A stretch of 31,669 nucleotides of DNA. It comes from Cellvibrionales bacterium UBA4495. GTDB lineage: Bacteria > Pseudomonadota > Gammaproteobacteria > Pseudomonadales > Porticoccaceae. Positions 15,092-23,299 of this stretch are shown one piece after another. The DNA is taken from assembly GCA_002388905.1 (NCBI GenBank), contig DGNJ01000072.1, positions 34,461 to 66,129 on the forward strand. Direction: 5' to 3'. The first letter of the stretch is position 1; every line of letters starts with the position of its first letter. Position numbers and translations under genes: made by a program. The notes under the pieces are model-generated. The model was not told where the DNA came from. It did not search any database and saw only the letters and a list, made by a program, of their open reading frames with translations.

Positions 15092-15520
15092 TCAGAGATA
15101 TTCGCCCAGTTGACGCCTTATATGGTCGGCGGTTTCCTTGGTGAGGTTGACGGGAATCTCTTCGGCAACAAGTTTGCGGGTGTGCTCGCTGAGCTGCTTG
15201 CGCAAATGGCCCAGAAAGGCCGGCGGGGCCAGTATATAAAGTTTAGTGTACTTGCTGTCGAGGGCTCCGCGATTGAGGACATCCGCCACTTCCCGGGCAA
15301 ACTGGGCTGCCTCTTCCTTGTGCTGGTCGTTTTCGTCCGCCAGGGTATGGGTCTGGCCCCGGCCATGGGCGACACCGGGCCGGTCGGTAACCAGTTCCCG
15401 CTCCCGTTCCCGGGATGCGCCATGGTATTTGTCTGAAATTTCGTGGAGTTGGTCATTGGGCTTGTCGGCCTGGAACAGGCGAAGGCGGCTTGAATCGCAA
15501 ACAGAAACCCAGATTTTCAT
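15092..15520 (-). CDS. Host_attach family protein (possible release-factor-like RNase H-type fold)
   Basis: A 142-residue protein matching the family named 'protein required for attachment to host cells' (Pfam Host_attach). Typical features are the MKIWVSVCDSSRLRLF start, a variable charged middle with HTLADENDQHKEEAAQFAREVADVL, and the LYILAPPAFLGHLRKQL core near residues 94-110, followed by LTKETADHIRRQL. The name comes from one plant-associated organism and is unlikely to describe its role here. Some analyses, as I recall them, relate this family to bacterial archaeo-eukaryotic release-factor-like proteins. It heads an operon with the Lon-like protease and Usp. GGAGTCAC lies just before the ATG. 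Confidence 0.85.
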   Translation of the reverse strand: MKIWVSVCDSSRLRLFQADKPNDQLHEISDKYHGASRERERELVTDRPGVAHGRGQTHTLADENDQHKEEAAQFAREVADVLNRGALDSKYTKLYILAPPAFLGHLRKQLSEHTRKLVAEEIPVNLTKETADHIRRQLGEYL

Positions 15521-15565
15521 AGTGACTCCTCTTACGGAAGTGGACCTGAGATGCTATTAACCTGA

Positions 15566-15597
15566 CACTCAAATAGATAGGAATATCTATTTGAGTG
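15566..15597. promoter_or_regulatory. Perfect 14-bp inverted repeat
   Basis: CACTCAAATAGATA and TATCTATTTGAGTG are exact reverse complements around a GGAA loop. The arms are AT-rich and sit 45 bases upstream of the Host_attach gene start. It may be an operator for the minus-strand operon, a transcript-end hairpin, or one end of a small repeat element. No T-run follows. Confidence 0.5.
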
Positions 15598-15606
15598 CGC
15601 GCCCCG

Positions 15607-15684
15607 AAGCTGGTCCCGCGAAGCGCTTTGGGTGCGAGCAAAGCGGGTGCGTCGGGTAAAGCCCTGTACGGCTTTATTAACCCG
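15607..15684 (+). repeat. Interspersed repeat element, copy 2, with adjoining hairpin
   Basis: Bases 15607-15643 match the minus strand of 14-58 (see copy 1). Just after, GGGTGCG occurs twice 15 bases apart (15630 and 15645). Then an imperfect hairpin follows: CGGGT plus AAAGCC (15653-15663) pairs with GGCTTT plus ACCCG (15670-15675 and 15680-15684), with a CTGTAC loop and an ATTA bulge. This looks like a compact palindromic non-coding element. Confidence 0.5.
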
Positions 15685-15819
15685 GCAATTTTTCATGCCA
15701 GTTTGATAAGCATAGTCTCCCCTGGAAACTCTGTTTTATCCTGGATCAACGGTTCCGTTTTCCCGCTTCGGCAAGTACAGTGGATAATCGTCGGGAATTC
15801 AAACTGCAAACCTAAAGCC

Positions 15820-16107
15820 ATGACCCTTAAAGTCGCGCTCCTGACCCTGTCCTTCCAGTTGCCTGGCTGTCATTCGCTGAAAGACAAGCGGCGACGCCTG
15901 AAACCGCTGCGGGACAAATTCGGCAGCCGCCCGCACATCGCCGTTTCGGAAACCGACTTCCAGGATCAGTGGGGGCGTGGCGCCTGGCAATTCGTCGTCA
16001 TCGGCGACAACCTGCGTTTCATCGACTCGGAATGCGGCAGGATCGAGGATGCCTGCCATCAGCTCGACGCCTACGTGGTGGACCGGCGGCGGGAATACCT
16101 GCTTTGA
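15820..16107 (+). CDS. DUF503 family protein
   Basis: A 95-residue member of DUF503, a small uncharacterised family of about 90-100 residues. The core VALLTLSFQLPGCHSLKDKRRRLKPLRDKF contains the family's HSLKxKRR motif, and the VSETDFQDQWGRGAWQFVVIGDN segment matches its AExxxxDxWxxA-type second motif. The start at 15820 gives the usual length. The longer upstream open frame is non-coding repeat. The stop overlaps the TTG start of the next gene, so DUF503 and thpR are probably co-translated. A ribosome- or RNA-related role has been suggested for relatives but is not shown here. Confidence 0.85.
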   Translation: MTLKVALLTLSFQLPGCHSLKDKRRRLKPLRDKFGSRPHIAVSETDFQDQWGRGAWQFVVIGDNLRFIDSECGRIEDACHQLDAYVVDRRREYLL

Positions 16108-16664
16108 ACCGCACCCGGGCATTCCTTGGCATAGCCTTGCCCGAGGCAACCCGCCGCTGGTTATATCAGCATTATCGCGCGCACCCGGGTTCGAAAGGAC
16201 AGCGCGCCATCCGGCCGGAGAATTATCACATCACGCTGGTATTCCTGGGCAATTGCACCGGCGACCAACTGGCATCGTTATCTCATACCCTGGTCGCGGG
16301 CCAGCCGCCTTTCACATTGCGGCTGAGCACTATAGGTCCTTTTCCGGGCACGCCCGCCAGACTATTGGCCGCCCTGTTCGAACCCTGCGATGGTATCGGC
16401 AATCTGGTGGACGAGCTGACCCGTTCCCTGGAGCCCCTGGGCTTTCGCCCGGAGGAAAGGCGTTTTCACCCCCACGTGACCCTGGGAAAGAATCGCCGGC
16501 CGTCGGCAATGGAAGCAATACCCCTCGACCTCGAGGACGATCAGGGGCAGTTCGAAGTCAATTCATTCGCGCTTTACAAAAGTGAGCTTACGCCGGGAGG
16601 AAGCATCTACACGCCGCTGAAAATTTTCCCCCTGCCGCCACGTTCGCCGGGTCGCAGCCAGTGA
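16104..16664 (+). CDS. RNA 2',3'-cyclic phosphodiesterase (ThpR/LigT)
   Basis: A 2H phosphoesterase of 186 residues that opens 2',3'-cyclic phosphates on RNA, often linked to tRNA metabolism. The two catalytic HxT motifs are YHITLVFLG (His42, Thr44) and HPHVTLGK (His124, Thr126). The only suitable start is TTG at 16104, giving LNRTRAFLGI, the normal family N terminus, with GGCGGGAA upstream and a four-base overlap with the DUF503 stop. The C-terminal tail (PLPPRSPGRSQ) overlaps the end of the opposite-strand CHAD-like gene by 58 bases. Confidence 0.88.
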   Translation: MNRTRAFLGIALPEATRRWLYQHYRAHPGSKGQRAIRPENYHITLVFLGNCTGDQLASLSHTLVAGQPPFTLRLSTIGPFPGTPARLLAALFEPCDGIGNLVDELTRSLEPLGFRPEERRFHPHVTLGKNRRPSAMEAIPLDLEDDQGQFEVNSFALYKSELTPGGSIYTPLKIFPLPPRSPGRSQ

Positions 16665-17527
16665 TTTTCCCACCGCTCCCGAAGACCGGCTATCAGTTGT
16701 TTGCATTCGTCGGCAAAAAGTGCCTCGGCGGCGCTTTCCGCCTGCAGGCGGACCAGTTGCCGCTCATCTTCGATCCGGTCGCGCAACGGTCGACACAGGG
16801 TTTCCCTTATATCGAGCAATCGGCGAACCACCAGCAGGTCCCGATCCCAGTTGAGATTACCGAACAGCGCCAGGACGTCCCTGCTGCGCGCCTGAATGTC
16901 GGGGTACCGGATATCGAGGTATTGCAACTGATGGCCGTGGTAACCCACATACCTTCGCCAGGCATCGAAGTCGGTTTCAAGCCGGGATGAAAAGGCGGTA
17001 TAGAAACGGAGCGAGGCTTCCCGGTAGGTCTGGGTAATGCCGGCGAAAAGATCGGCTGTGGAGAACTGGGACGGTGAGCGGTGCCGGTCCCGGTGAATAT
17101 GCTGCCGTATCCGGTCAATGGCGGCTTCGGACGCAACCAGAAAGGCGCGATGGGTCGGATTCCCCAGGCCAGAGGGTCCAGTCTCGCCAAGAAGATCACA
17201 GACTTCTTGAAAATCAAGCAGCTCCAAACTATTTCTTACAAGAAACTTTAATGTGCGGTGTATGACAGACGTGCTTGCCAGGGTAACAAAATCACTTGCT
17301 GTTCTCCCCAGAAGCGCGTCATTGGCCAGAAATACGTTTTCCTCGAGTGGTCTTAACAGATAATAAAGACCCCGCATCCGCTCGAGCGAGGCCAGCAGGC
17401 TCTCCACCTCTGCAGTGTCACCTTCGCTGATTCTTGTCAGGCTCTTTTTTATCCACCTGTATTCCCGCAGTGTTATGCGGTCGAATTCCTCCCTGACAAG
17501 CGGCATTTCGAAGCGAGGGATGCTCAT
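16607..17527 (-). CDS. Divergent CHAD-like all-helical protein
   Basis: A 306-residue, arginine- and histidine-rich, all-helical protein. The best match I can make is to the CHAD domain: FDAWRRYVGYHGHQLQYLDIRYPD resembles the second CHAD motif (HxWRKxVKxLRYxxExL), and LFGNLNWDRDLLVVRRLL resembles LGxLNDLxV. CHAD proteins bind inorganic polyphosphate, often beside a CYTH domain or polyphosphate genes, and none is near. The N-terminal half (1-100) is less typical. The start at 17527 (MSIPRFEM) is an ATG. A TTG two codons earlier is possible. The family call is moderate. Confidence 0.6.
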   Translation of the reverse strand: MSIPRFEMPLVREEFDRITLREYRWIKKSLTRISEGDTAEVESLLASLERMRGLYYLLRPLEENVFLANDALLGRTASDFVTLASTSVIHRTLKFLVRNSLELLDFQEVCDLLGETGPSGLGNPTHRAFLVASEAAIDRIRQHIHRDRHRSPSQFSTADLFAGITQTYREASLRFYTAFSSRLETDFDAWRRYVGYHGHQLQYLDIRYPDIQARSRDVLALFGNLNWDRDLLVVRRLLDIRETLCRPLRDRIEDERQLVRLQAESAAEALFADECKQLIAGLRERWENHWLRPGERGGRGKIFSGV

Positions 17528-17724
17528 TGCCAACCGCGCTTGACCACCGGTGTCTGTTGGCCACCGGGGGCCCGGGCCGCCCGGAAATTCTTATTGTTCA
17601 CCCTGGCTGTATATTCTGGGGGCATCGCCGTGTGCTCCACTTTTGGCCTGTTCTTGGTACCATCGGTGCAAATAGTAAAGGTAAACGGCCCCGGATTGAC
17701 CTTCGGAATGACCGAGCGGTAGAT

Positions 17725-18330
17725 ATGGGTTCACGAAAAGTCCTCGGGCTGACAATTCCCGACAACAATCACCGGCAAATCCGGGCACTCAGGCACCATC
17801 AAGGCCGACCCGCCATCCATGGCCACAAGATATGGGACAGCAGCTTGCTGCTTATGCACTACCTGAACAGGCGGCCGCCCCGCAAGGGCGCCAGGGTCCT
17901 GGAAGTGGGTTGTGGCTGGGGGCTCGCCGGCATTTTCTGCGCCCGCGCCTTTTCCGCCCGGGTCACGGCCATCGATGCCGATCCCGCCGTTTTCCCCTAC
18001 GTTGAGGCCATTGCCGGTATAAACCGCATCAGCGTCGAGACCCGCCGACAAAGGCTTGAACGTATTACCACTGATCAGTTATCGGCATTCCACCTGATGG
18101 TGGCGTCTGATATCTGTTTCTGGGAATCCTTGGCAAACCCCCTGTTCAACCTTATCCGGCGGGCCCGCAAGGCCGGGGTCCCCCGTATTATTGTCACCGA
18201 TCCCGGCAGGGCTCCGTTTTTTCGTCTCGCCGAGCGCTGCGAAAAGGCCTTCGATGCACAATACCGGGTCTGGCGGACACCGGGACGTTCCGGACTTGCC
18301 GGTTATGTACTGAACTGGGAGGCAGGTTAG
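17725..18330 (+). CDS. Class I SAM-dependent methyltransferase (METTL21/NNMT-like)
   Basis: A 201-residue methyltransferase of the lysine-methyltransferase/nicotinamide-N-methyltransferase-like group. The hallmark HGHKIWDSSLLLMHYL (32-47) precedes motif I VLEVGCGWGLAGI (58-70). Asp84 and Asp86 in AIDADP likely bind the ribose of SAM, and VASDICFWESL is the post-motif strand. The group includes protein-lysine methyltransferases, so a protein target is possible but not shown. The start at 17725 fits the family length. The frame is open to 17527, but that part overlaps the CHAD-like gene's head and has no similarity. It overlaps the yfcH-like gene end by four bases, tail to tail. Confidence 0.8.
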   Translation: MGSRKVLGLTIPDNNHRQIRALRHHQGRPAIHGHKIWDSSLLLMHYLNRRPPRKGARVLEVGCGWGLAGIFCARAFSARVTAIDADPAVFPYVEAIAGINRISVETRRQRLERITTDQLSAFHLMVASDICFWESLANPLFNLIRRARKAGVPRIIVTDPGRAPFFRLAERCEKAFDAQYRVWRTPGRSGLAGYVLNWEAG

Positions 18331-19250
18331 GGCCGGTTGAGAATATCCCGGAGCGCCGGCTCCAGTTCGGGAAAGCGGAATCGGAACCTGGCTTGCAAGG
18401 CCTTGCGCGGATACACCTTCTGGCCCGATATCAGCAACTCTTCGGCCATTTGACCGTAAATCAGTTTCAATACCCAGCCCGGCGTCCTCATCACCGCCGG
18501 TCGGCGCAGGACCTTCGCCAGTGTCCTGGCAAAAGTCCGGTTGGTGACCACCCCCGGTGCAGTGCCGTTGACCGGCCCCGCCAGGTCCTTGCGACTGAAA
18601 CAGTGCAGGATCATACCGACCAGGTCATCCCGGTGAATCCAGGACATCCATTGGCGACCGGAACCGATGGGCCCGCCCAGACCCCACTTGAACAGTGGCA
18701 GCAGCGAACCGAGGGCACCACCATTGGGCCCCAGGACAATGCCCGTGCGCAACAGGCAGACACGGGTACCCATGGCCTCGAAGCGCAGCGCCGCCTGCTC
18801 CCAGGCCGCACAGAGGTCATGGGAAAGGGAAGGATTGGCATTGCCGCTCTCGTCCAGAACCTCGCTGCCATGGGGACCGTAGTAACCGATGGCGGATCCG
18901 CTCACCAGCACCTCGGGCTTGTGCTCGACACCGGCGAAGTAATTAAAGAGATCCCGGGTGGTGCCGATGCGGCTGTCGAACAGTTCCCGGCGCTTTTCCG
19001 CCGTCCAGCGGCCGTCGGCGATGGGCTCCCCCGCCAGGTTGACGATAGCGGTCACGGGGACATCGTCGCCATCCAGTTCCTCGAGCCCACCTATGGGCCG
19101 GACCGCGGCAGGCAGCTTGGCCCCGGCGCGACCGGGATGCCGACTGAGCACGGTTACCCGGGCATCGGTCTCGGCCAGTTCGCGGCACAGGATTTCGCCA
19201 ATAAACCCGGTGCCGCCGGTAATAAGCACGTGGGATTGGATTTCTGCCAT
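18327..19250 (-). CDS. TIGR01777-type epimerase (YfcH-like)
   Basis: A 307-residue extended SDR of the TIGR01777/YfcH type. The nucleotide motif is GGTGFIG (12-18). AIVNLAGEPIADGRWT and SGSAIGYYGPHG hold the active-site Ser and Tyr region, and LLRTGIVLGPNGGAL and GSGRQWMSWIHRDDLVG are family signatures. The C-terminal DUF1731 segment is present (VMRTPGWVLKLIYGQMAEELLISGQKV region). AGGGAG lies six bases before the ATG. It starts 15 bases after the cysB stop and so belongs to the same transcript. Biochemical role unknown in the family. Confidence 0.9.
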   Translation of the reverse strand: MAEIQSHVLITGGTGFIGEILCRELAETDARVTVLSRHPGRAGAKLPAAVRPIGGLEELDGDDVPVTAIVNLAGEPIADGRWTAEKRRELFDSRIGTTRDLFNYFAGVEHKPEVLVSGSAIGYYGPHGSEVLDESGNANPSLSHDLCAAWEQAALRFEAMGTRVCLLRTGIVLGPNGGALGSLLPLFKWGLGGPIGSGRQWMSWIHRDDLVGMILHCFSRKDLAGPVNGTAPGVVTNRTFARTLAKVLRRPAVMRTPGWVLKLIYGQMAEELLISGQKVYPRKALQARFRFRFPELEPALRDILNRP

Positions 19251-19265
19251 TGTGCTCCCTATCCG

Positions 19266-20347
<1,082 letters not shown>

Positions 20348-21136
20348 TTGCCAGACCTACTGATGTACATACTCGCCGGGGCCGGGGTGGGCCTGGCCGT
20401 GGGTCTGACCGGTGTCGGCGGCGGTTCCCTGATGACGCCGCTGCTGATCCTGTTCGGCTTCCCCTACAATGTGGCCATCGGCACCGATTTACTCTACGCC
20501 GCCATTACCAAGTCCGGGGGAGTGCTGGCCCACGGTCGACAGAAAAGCATCCAGTGGTCACTGGTCAAGTACCTCGCCATTGGCAGCATTCCCGCCTCGA
20601 TTGTTACCGCCTCAGTGCTCAGGACCGTATTCGGCGACCCCAGCGAATACCAGGAGCTGTTGACCCGCAGCCTCGGGGTCATGCTGGTGCTCACCGCCCT
20701 GGTGATCCTGCTCAAAGGCCTGCTGAGACGGGCCTCGGACCGGCCCCACGGCGCCATCGGGCTGTTTTTCCAGGAGCACGCCGCCGCCGTGACGACATTG
20801 GCGGGTATTTTTCTCGGCGTTTTTGTTACGCTCTCGTCGGTGGGCGCCGGCGCTTTCTGCGCCGCCCTGCTGATGGTGCTGTACCCCCGGCTGCCGGCCC
20901 TGCATGTGGTGGGCACGGATATCGCCCACGCCGTGCCCCTGACGCTGATCGCCGGCCTCGGTCATCTGCTTTTACTGGGCAACGTGGATTTTGTTTTGCT
21001 GGCTTCCCTCCTTATCGGTTCACTGCCGGCTATCCATTTCGGTACCCGGCTTGCCGCCTGGTTGCCCAGCCGGATATTGCAACCGCTGCTCGCCACCCTC
21101 CTGCTGGGCCTGGGCTTTCGCTTCGCCCTCGGATGA
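20348..21136 (+). CDS. TauE/SafE-family sulfite exporter-like permease
   Basis: A 262-residue membrane protein of the TauE/SafE (DUF81) family, linked to export of sulfite or other small sulfur organic acids. About eight hydrophobic segments are visible. Repeats characteristic of the family are GLTGVGGGSLMTPLL near residue 20 and VTLSSVGAGAFCAALLMVLYPRLP near 160, followed by VVGTDIAHAVPLTL. The start is TTG at 20348 with GGAA upstream. An ATG five codons on (20363) is equally possible. Its divergent pairing with cysB suggests control by CysB. Confidence 0.88.
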   Translation: MPDLLMYILAGAGVGLAVGLTGVGGGSLMTPLLILFGFPYNVAIGTDLLYAAITKSGGVLAHGRQKSIQWSLVKYLAIGSIPASIVTASVLRTVFGDPSEYQELLTRSLGVMLVLTALVILLKGLLRRASDRPHGAIGLFFQEHAAAVTTLAGIFLGVFVTLSSVGAGAFCAALLMVLYPRLPALHVVGTDIAHAVPLTLIAGLGHLLLLGNVDFVLLASLLIGSLPAIHFGTRLAAWLPSRILQPLLATLLLGLGFRFALG

Positions 21137-21146
21137 TTGCCGGATT

Positions 21147-21782
21147 TCAGCCAGCGTAGGCAATGCCCGTGCCTGCCAGACCGCAATAGCCACCGGGATT
21201 TTTGGCCAGATATTGCTGATGGTAGGTTTCGGCATAGAAAAACGGAACATCCAGGGCGATTTCCGTGGTAATACTCAGGTAGCCGGCCTCCTCCAGCATT
21301 TGTTCGTAATGGTCCTTGCTGCGCTTTGCCGCGCTTAACTGCGCCTGGTTCGTACAATAGATCGCGGACCGGTATTGGGTACCGATATCGTTGCCCTGGC
21401 GCATACCCTGGGTGGGGTCGTGAGCCTCCCAGAAATGACCGAGCAGAGCATCCGTGCCGATGACAGCCGGGTCGTAGACCACCAGCACCACTTCCGTGTG
21501 TCCCGTCTGTCCGCTGCACACCTCTTCGTAAGTGGGGTTGGGCGTGTAACCGCCGGCATAACCGACGGCCGTGGTGTACACCCCCTCCAATTGCCAGAAA
21601 AGCTGCTCGGCGCCCCAGAAACAACCCATGCCCAGGACCAGCTGCTCCATACCTTCGGGAAACGGCGGCATGATGGGCCGCTCCGTCACATAATGCCGGT
21701 TCTCCACATCCAGGGGCTTATCGCGCCCGGGCAGGGCTGTATCCGGGGAGGGCAATTGGCGCTTCCGGGATTCGTTGAACAT
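21147..21782 (-). CDS. Peptide methionine sulfoxide reductase MsrA
   Basis: MsrA reduces methionine-S-sulfoxide in proteins. The 211-residue protein has the active site GCFWG with Cys54, the YAGG and substrate-pocket [10 protein letters not shown] motifs, [11 protein letters not shown] and a resolving Cys200 in GGYCGL. The 40-residue N-terminal extension resembles that of E. coli-type MsrA. No signal peptide. It lies 125 bases downstream of the beta-CASP gene on the same strand and may have its own promoter. It is tail-to-tail with the TauE/SafE gene, 10 bases apart. Confidence 0.95.
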   Translation of the reverse strand: MFNESRKRQLPSPDTALPGRDKPLDVENRHYVTERPIMPPFPEGMEQLVLGMGCFWGAEQLFWQLEGVYTTAVGYAGGYTPNPTYEEVCSGQTGHTEVVLVVYDPAVIGTDALLGHFWEAHDPTQGMRQGNDIGTQYRSAIYCTNQAQLSAAKRSKDHYEQMLEEAGYLSITTEIALDVPFFYAETYHQQYLAKNPGGYCGLAGTGIAYAG

Positions 21783-21907
21783 AAAACTCGCCTCCTGAAC
21801 ATCGATGACTGGCCGTTTGCGGGCTTGCCCCGACCAGCGTTAGCCAATGAAAAGTATAGTCCCCATACCCGGCAGGGAACAGGTGGCATACCTCCCCAGC
21901 CGGGACA

Positions 21908-23299
21908 CTAAAATTCGATGACCGCGCCTTTTTCCGGCATCCGGGCCTCGATTTCCAACTCCTCGCGCATACGCCTCGCCAGTGCGCTCATGCTGTCGGG
22001 CTCACCGTGCACCAGGTAAAAAGCGGGCCTGCCCCGAAAGCCGCCGGCCCATTCAAGGAGTTGCCTCTGGCCGGCGTGGGCGGAAAAGCCGCCCAGGGTG
22101 TGGATGGTCGCATTCACCGCCACCGTGTGCTGAAACAGCCGCACCCGCCGGTCGCCATCCACCAGCGCCCGTCCCAGGGTTCCCCGGGCCTGGAAACCGA
22201 CGATTACCACATGGCTGGAATGGCGCCAGAGGTTGTGCCTTAAGTGATGGAGGATACGCCCGCCCGTGCACATGCCGCTACCGGCAATGATGATGGCACC
22301 GCCGCGAAAACGATTAATGGCCATGGAATCCTCGACGGATTCGGTGACCCTCAGGATGGGCAGGAACTTATAGAGATCATCGGCGCCTTCGGCCGCCATG
22401 CTCGACACATCGTCTTTGTTCAGTTGTTCCAGGGAGCGGGAGTAGACATCGGTCACTGCATGGCCCATGGGCGTATCGAGAAAGACCTGCCATCCCTCCA
22501 GGGTGCCCTGATGATAGAGCTGTCCCAGGTGGAACAACAGCTCCTGGGTGCGACCCACGGCAAAGGCGGGTATCAGGATATTGCCGCCCCGTTTTGCCGC
22601 CTCGGCGAGTATATGCCGGAATTCCGCCAGGGTTTCCGCCATGTCCCGGTGGTTCCGGTCACCGTAGGTGGATTCCATAAGCACCACGTCGGCACGGGCC
22701 GGATGCTCCCAACGGCGCATCAGTGCCGTTTCCGGATTGCCCAGGTCGCCGGAAAAGACCAGGACCCTGTCTTGACCCTGTCCGGCAACGGTCAATTCGA
22801 CGATGGCTGCGCCCAGGATATGGCCGGCATCGAAAAAACGCACCTGTATCCAGGGGGCCACCTCAACTTGCCGGTGATAATCGACGGGCCGGCACAAGGC
22901 CAGGACACGGGCCACGTCCTCGGGCTGGTAAAGCGGCTCCCGAAGCCCGCCATCGTGCTCGTCTGCTTCCTGCCGCTCCCGCCAATAGATACGAGCGGCA
23001 TCCTCCAGCAGGATGCCCAGCAGATGTCTCGTTCCGCTGGTGCAGTAGATGGGGCCCCGGTAACCCAGGTGCACCAGTCGCGGCAGCATCCCCGAGTGGT
23101 CCAGGTGGGCATGGGAAAGCACCACCGCGTCCAGGGAGGCAGGGTCGAAGGGAAAGTCACCGGTATCCCCGACCTCTTCGGCATCAACTCCCTGGTGCAT
23201 GCCGCAATCCAGGAGAACGCGTCGATCGCCCGCCTCGAGCAGGTAGCAAGACCCGGTTACCTCTCGTGCGGCTCCGAGAAAGTGCAGCTTGTTGGTCAT
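21908..23299 (-). CDS. Beta-CASP metallo-beta-lactamase protein (RNA-specificity-factor-like)
   Basis: A 463-residue protein of the COG1236/Ysh1-like group, related to CPSF-73-type nucleases. The metal site HAHLDH is at 63-68, further ligands are likely in DAGHILGAA and SGDLGNPE, and the beta-CASP region includes VLMESTYGDRNH, SGMCTGGRILHHL, GFSAHAGQ and YLVHGEP. Endonuclease or 5' exonuclease activity on RNA is expected for the fold but is not established for the proteobacterial branch. The ATG overlaps the tgpA stop (ATGA), so it is the last gene of the transglutaminase operon. Confidence 0.88.
   Translation of the reverse strand: MTNKLHFLGAAREVTGSCYLLEAGDRRVLLDCGMHQGVDAEEVGDTGDFPFDPASLDAVVLSHAHLDHSGMLPRLVHLGYRGPIYCTSGTRHLLGILLEDAARIYWRERQEADEHDGGLREPLYQPEDVARVLALCRPVDYHRQVEVAPWIQVRFFDAGHILGAAIVELTVAGQGQDRVLVFSGDLGNPETALMRRWEHPARADVVLMESTYGDRNHRDMAETLAEFRHILAEAAKRGGNILIPAFAVGRTQELLFHLGQLYHQGTLEGWQVFLDTPMGHAVTDVYSRSLEQLNKDDVSSMAAEGADDLYKFLPILRVTESVEDSMAINRFRGGAIIIAGSGMCTGGRILHHLRHNLWRHSSHVVIVGFQARGTLGRALVDGDRRVRLFQHTVAVNATIHTLGGFSAHAGQRQLLEWAGGFRGRPAFYLVHGEPDSMSALARRMREELEIEARMPEKGAVIEF

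Larger units (their letters stand above)
15521..15819. other. Intergenic region with dyad and repeat element
   Basis: This 299-base stretch between divergent genes holds a perfect 14-bp dyad at 15566-15597, the second copy of an interspersed repeat at 15607-15643, and an imperfect hairpin at 15653-15684. An open frame runs through it into the DUF503 gene but has no ribosome-binding site or protein-like composition. Confidence 0.5.

Noticed and set aside
15092..15520. Phage or host-interaction function suggested by the name Host_attach
   Set aside because: No phage genes are nearby, and the family is widespread in free-living proteobacteria. The name is historical.
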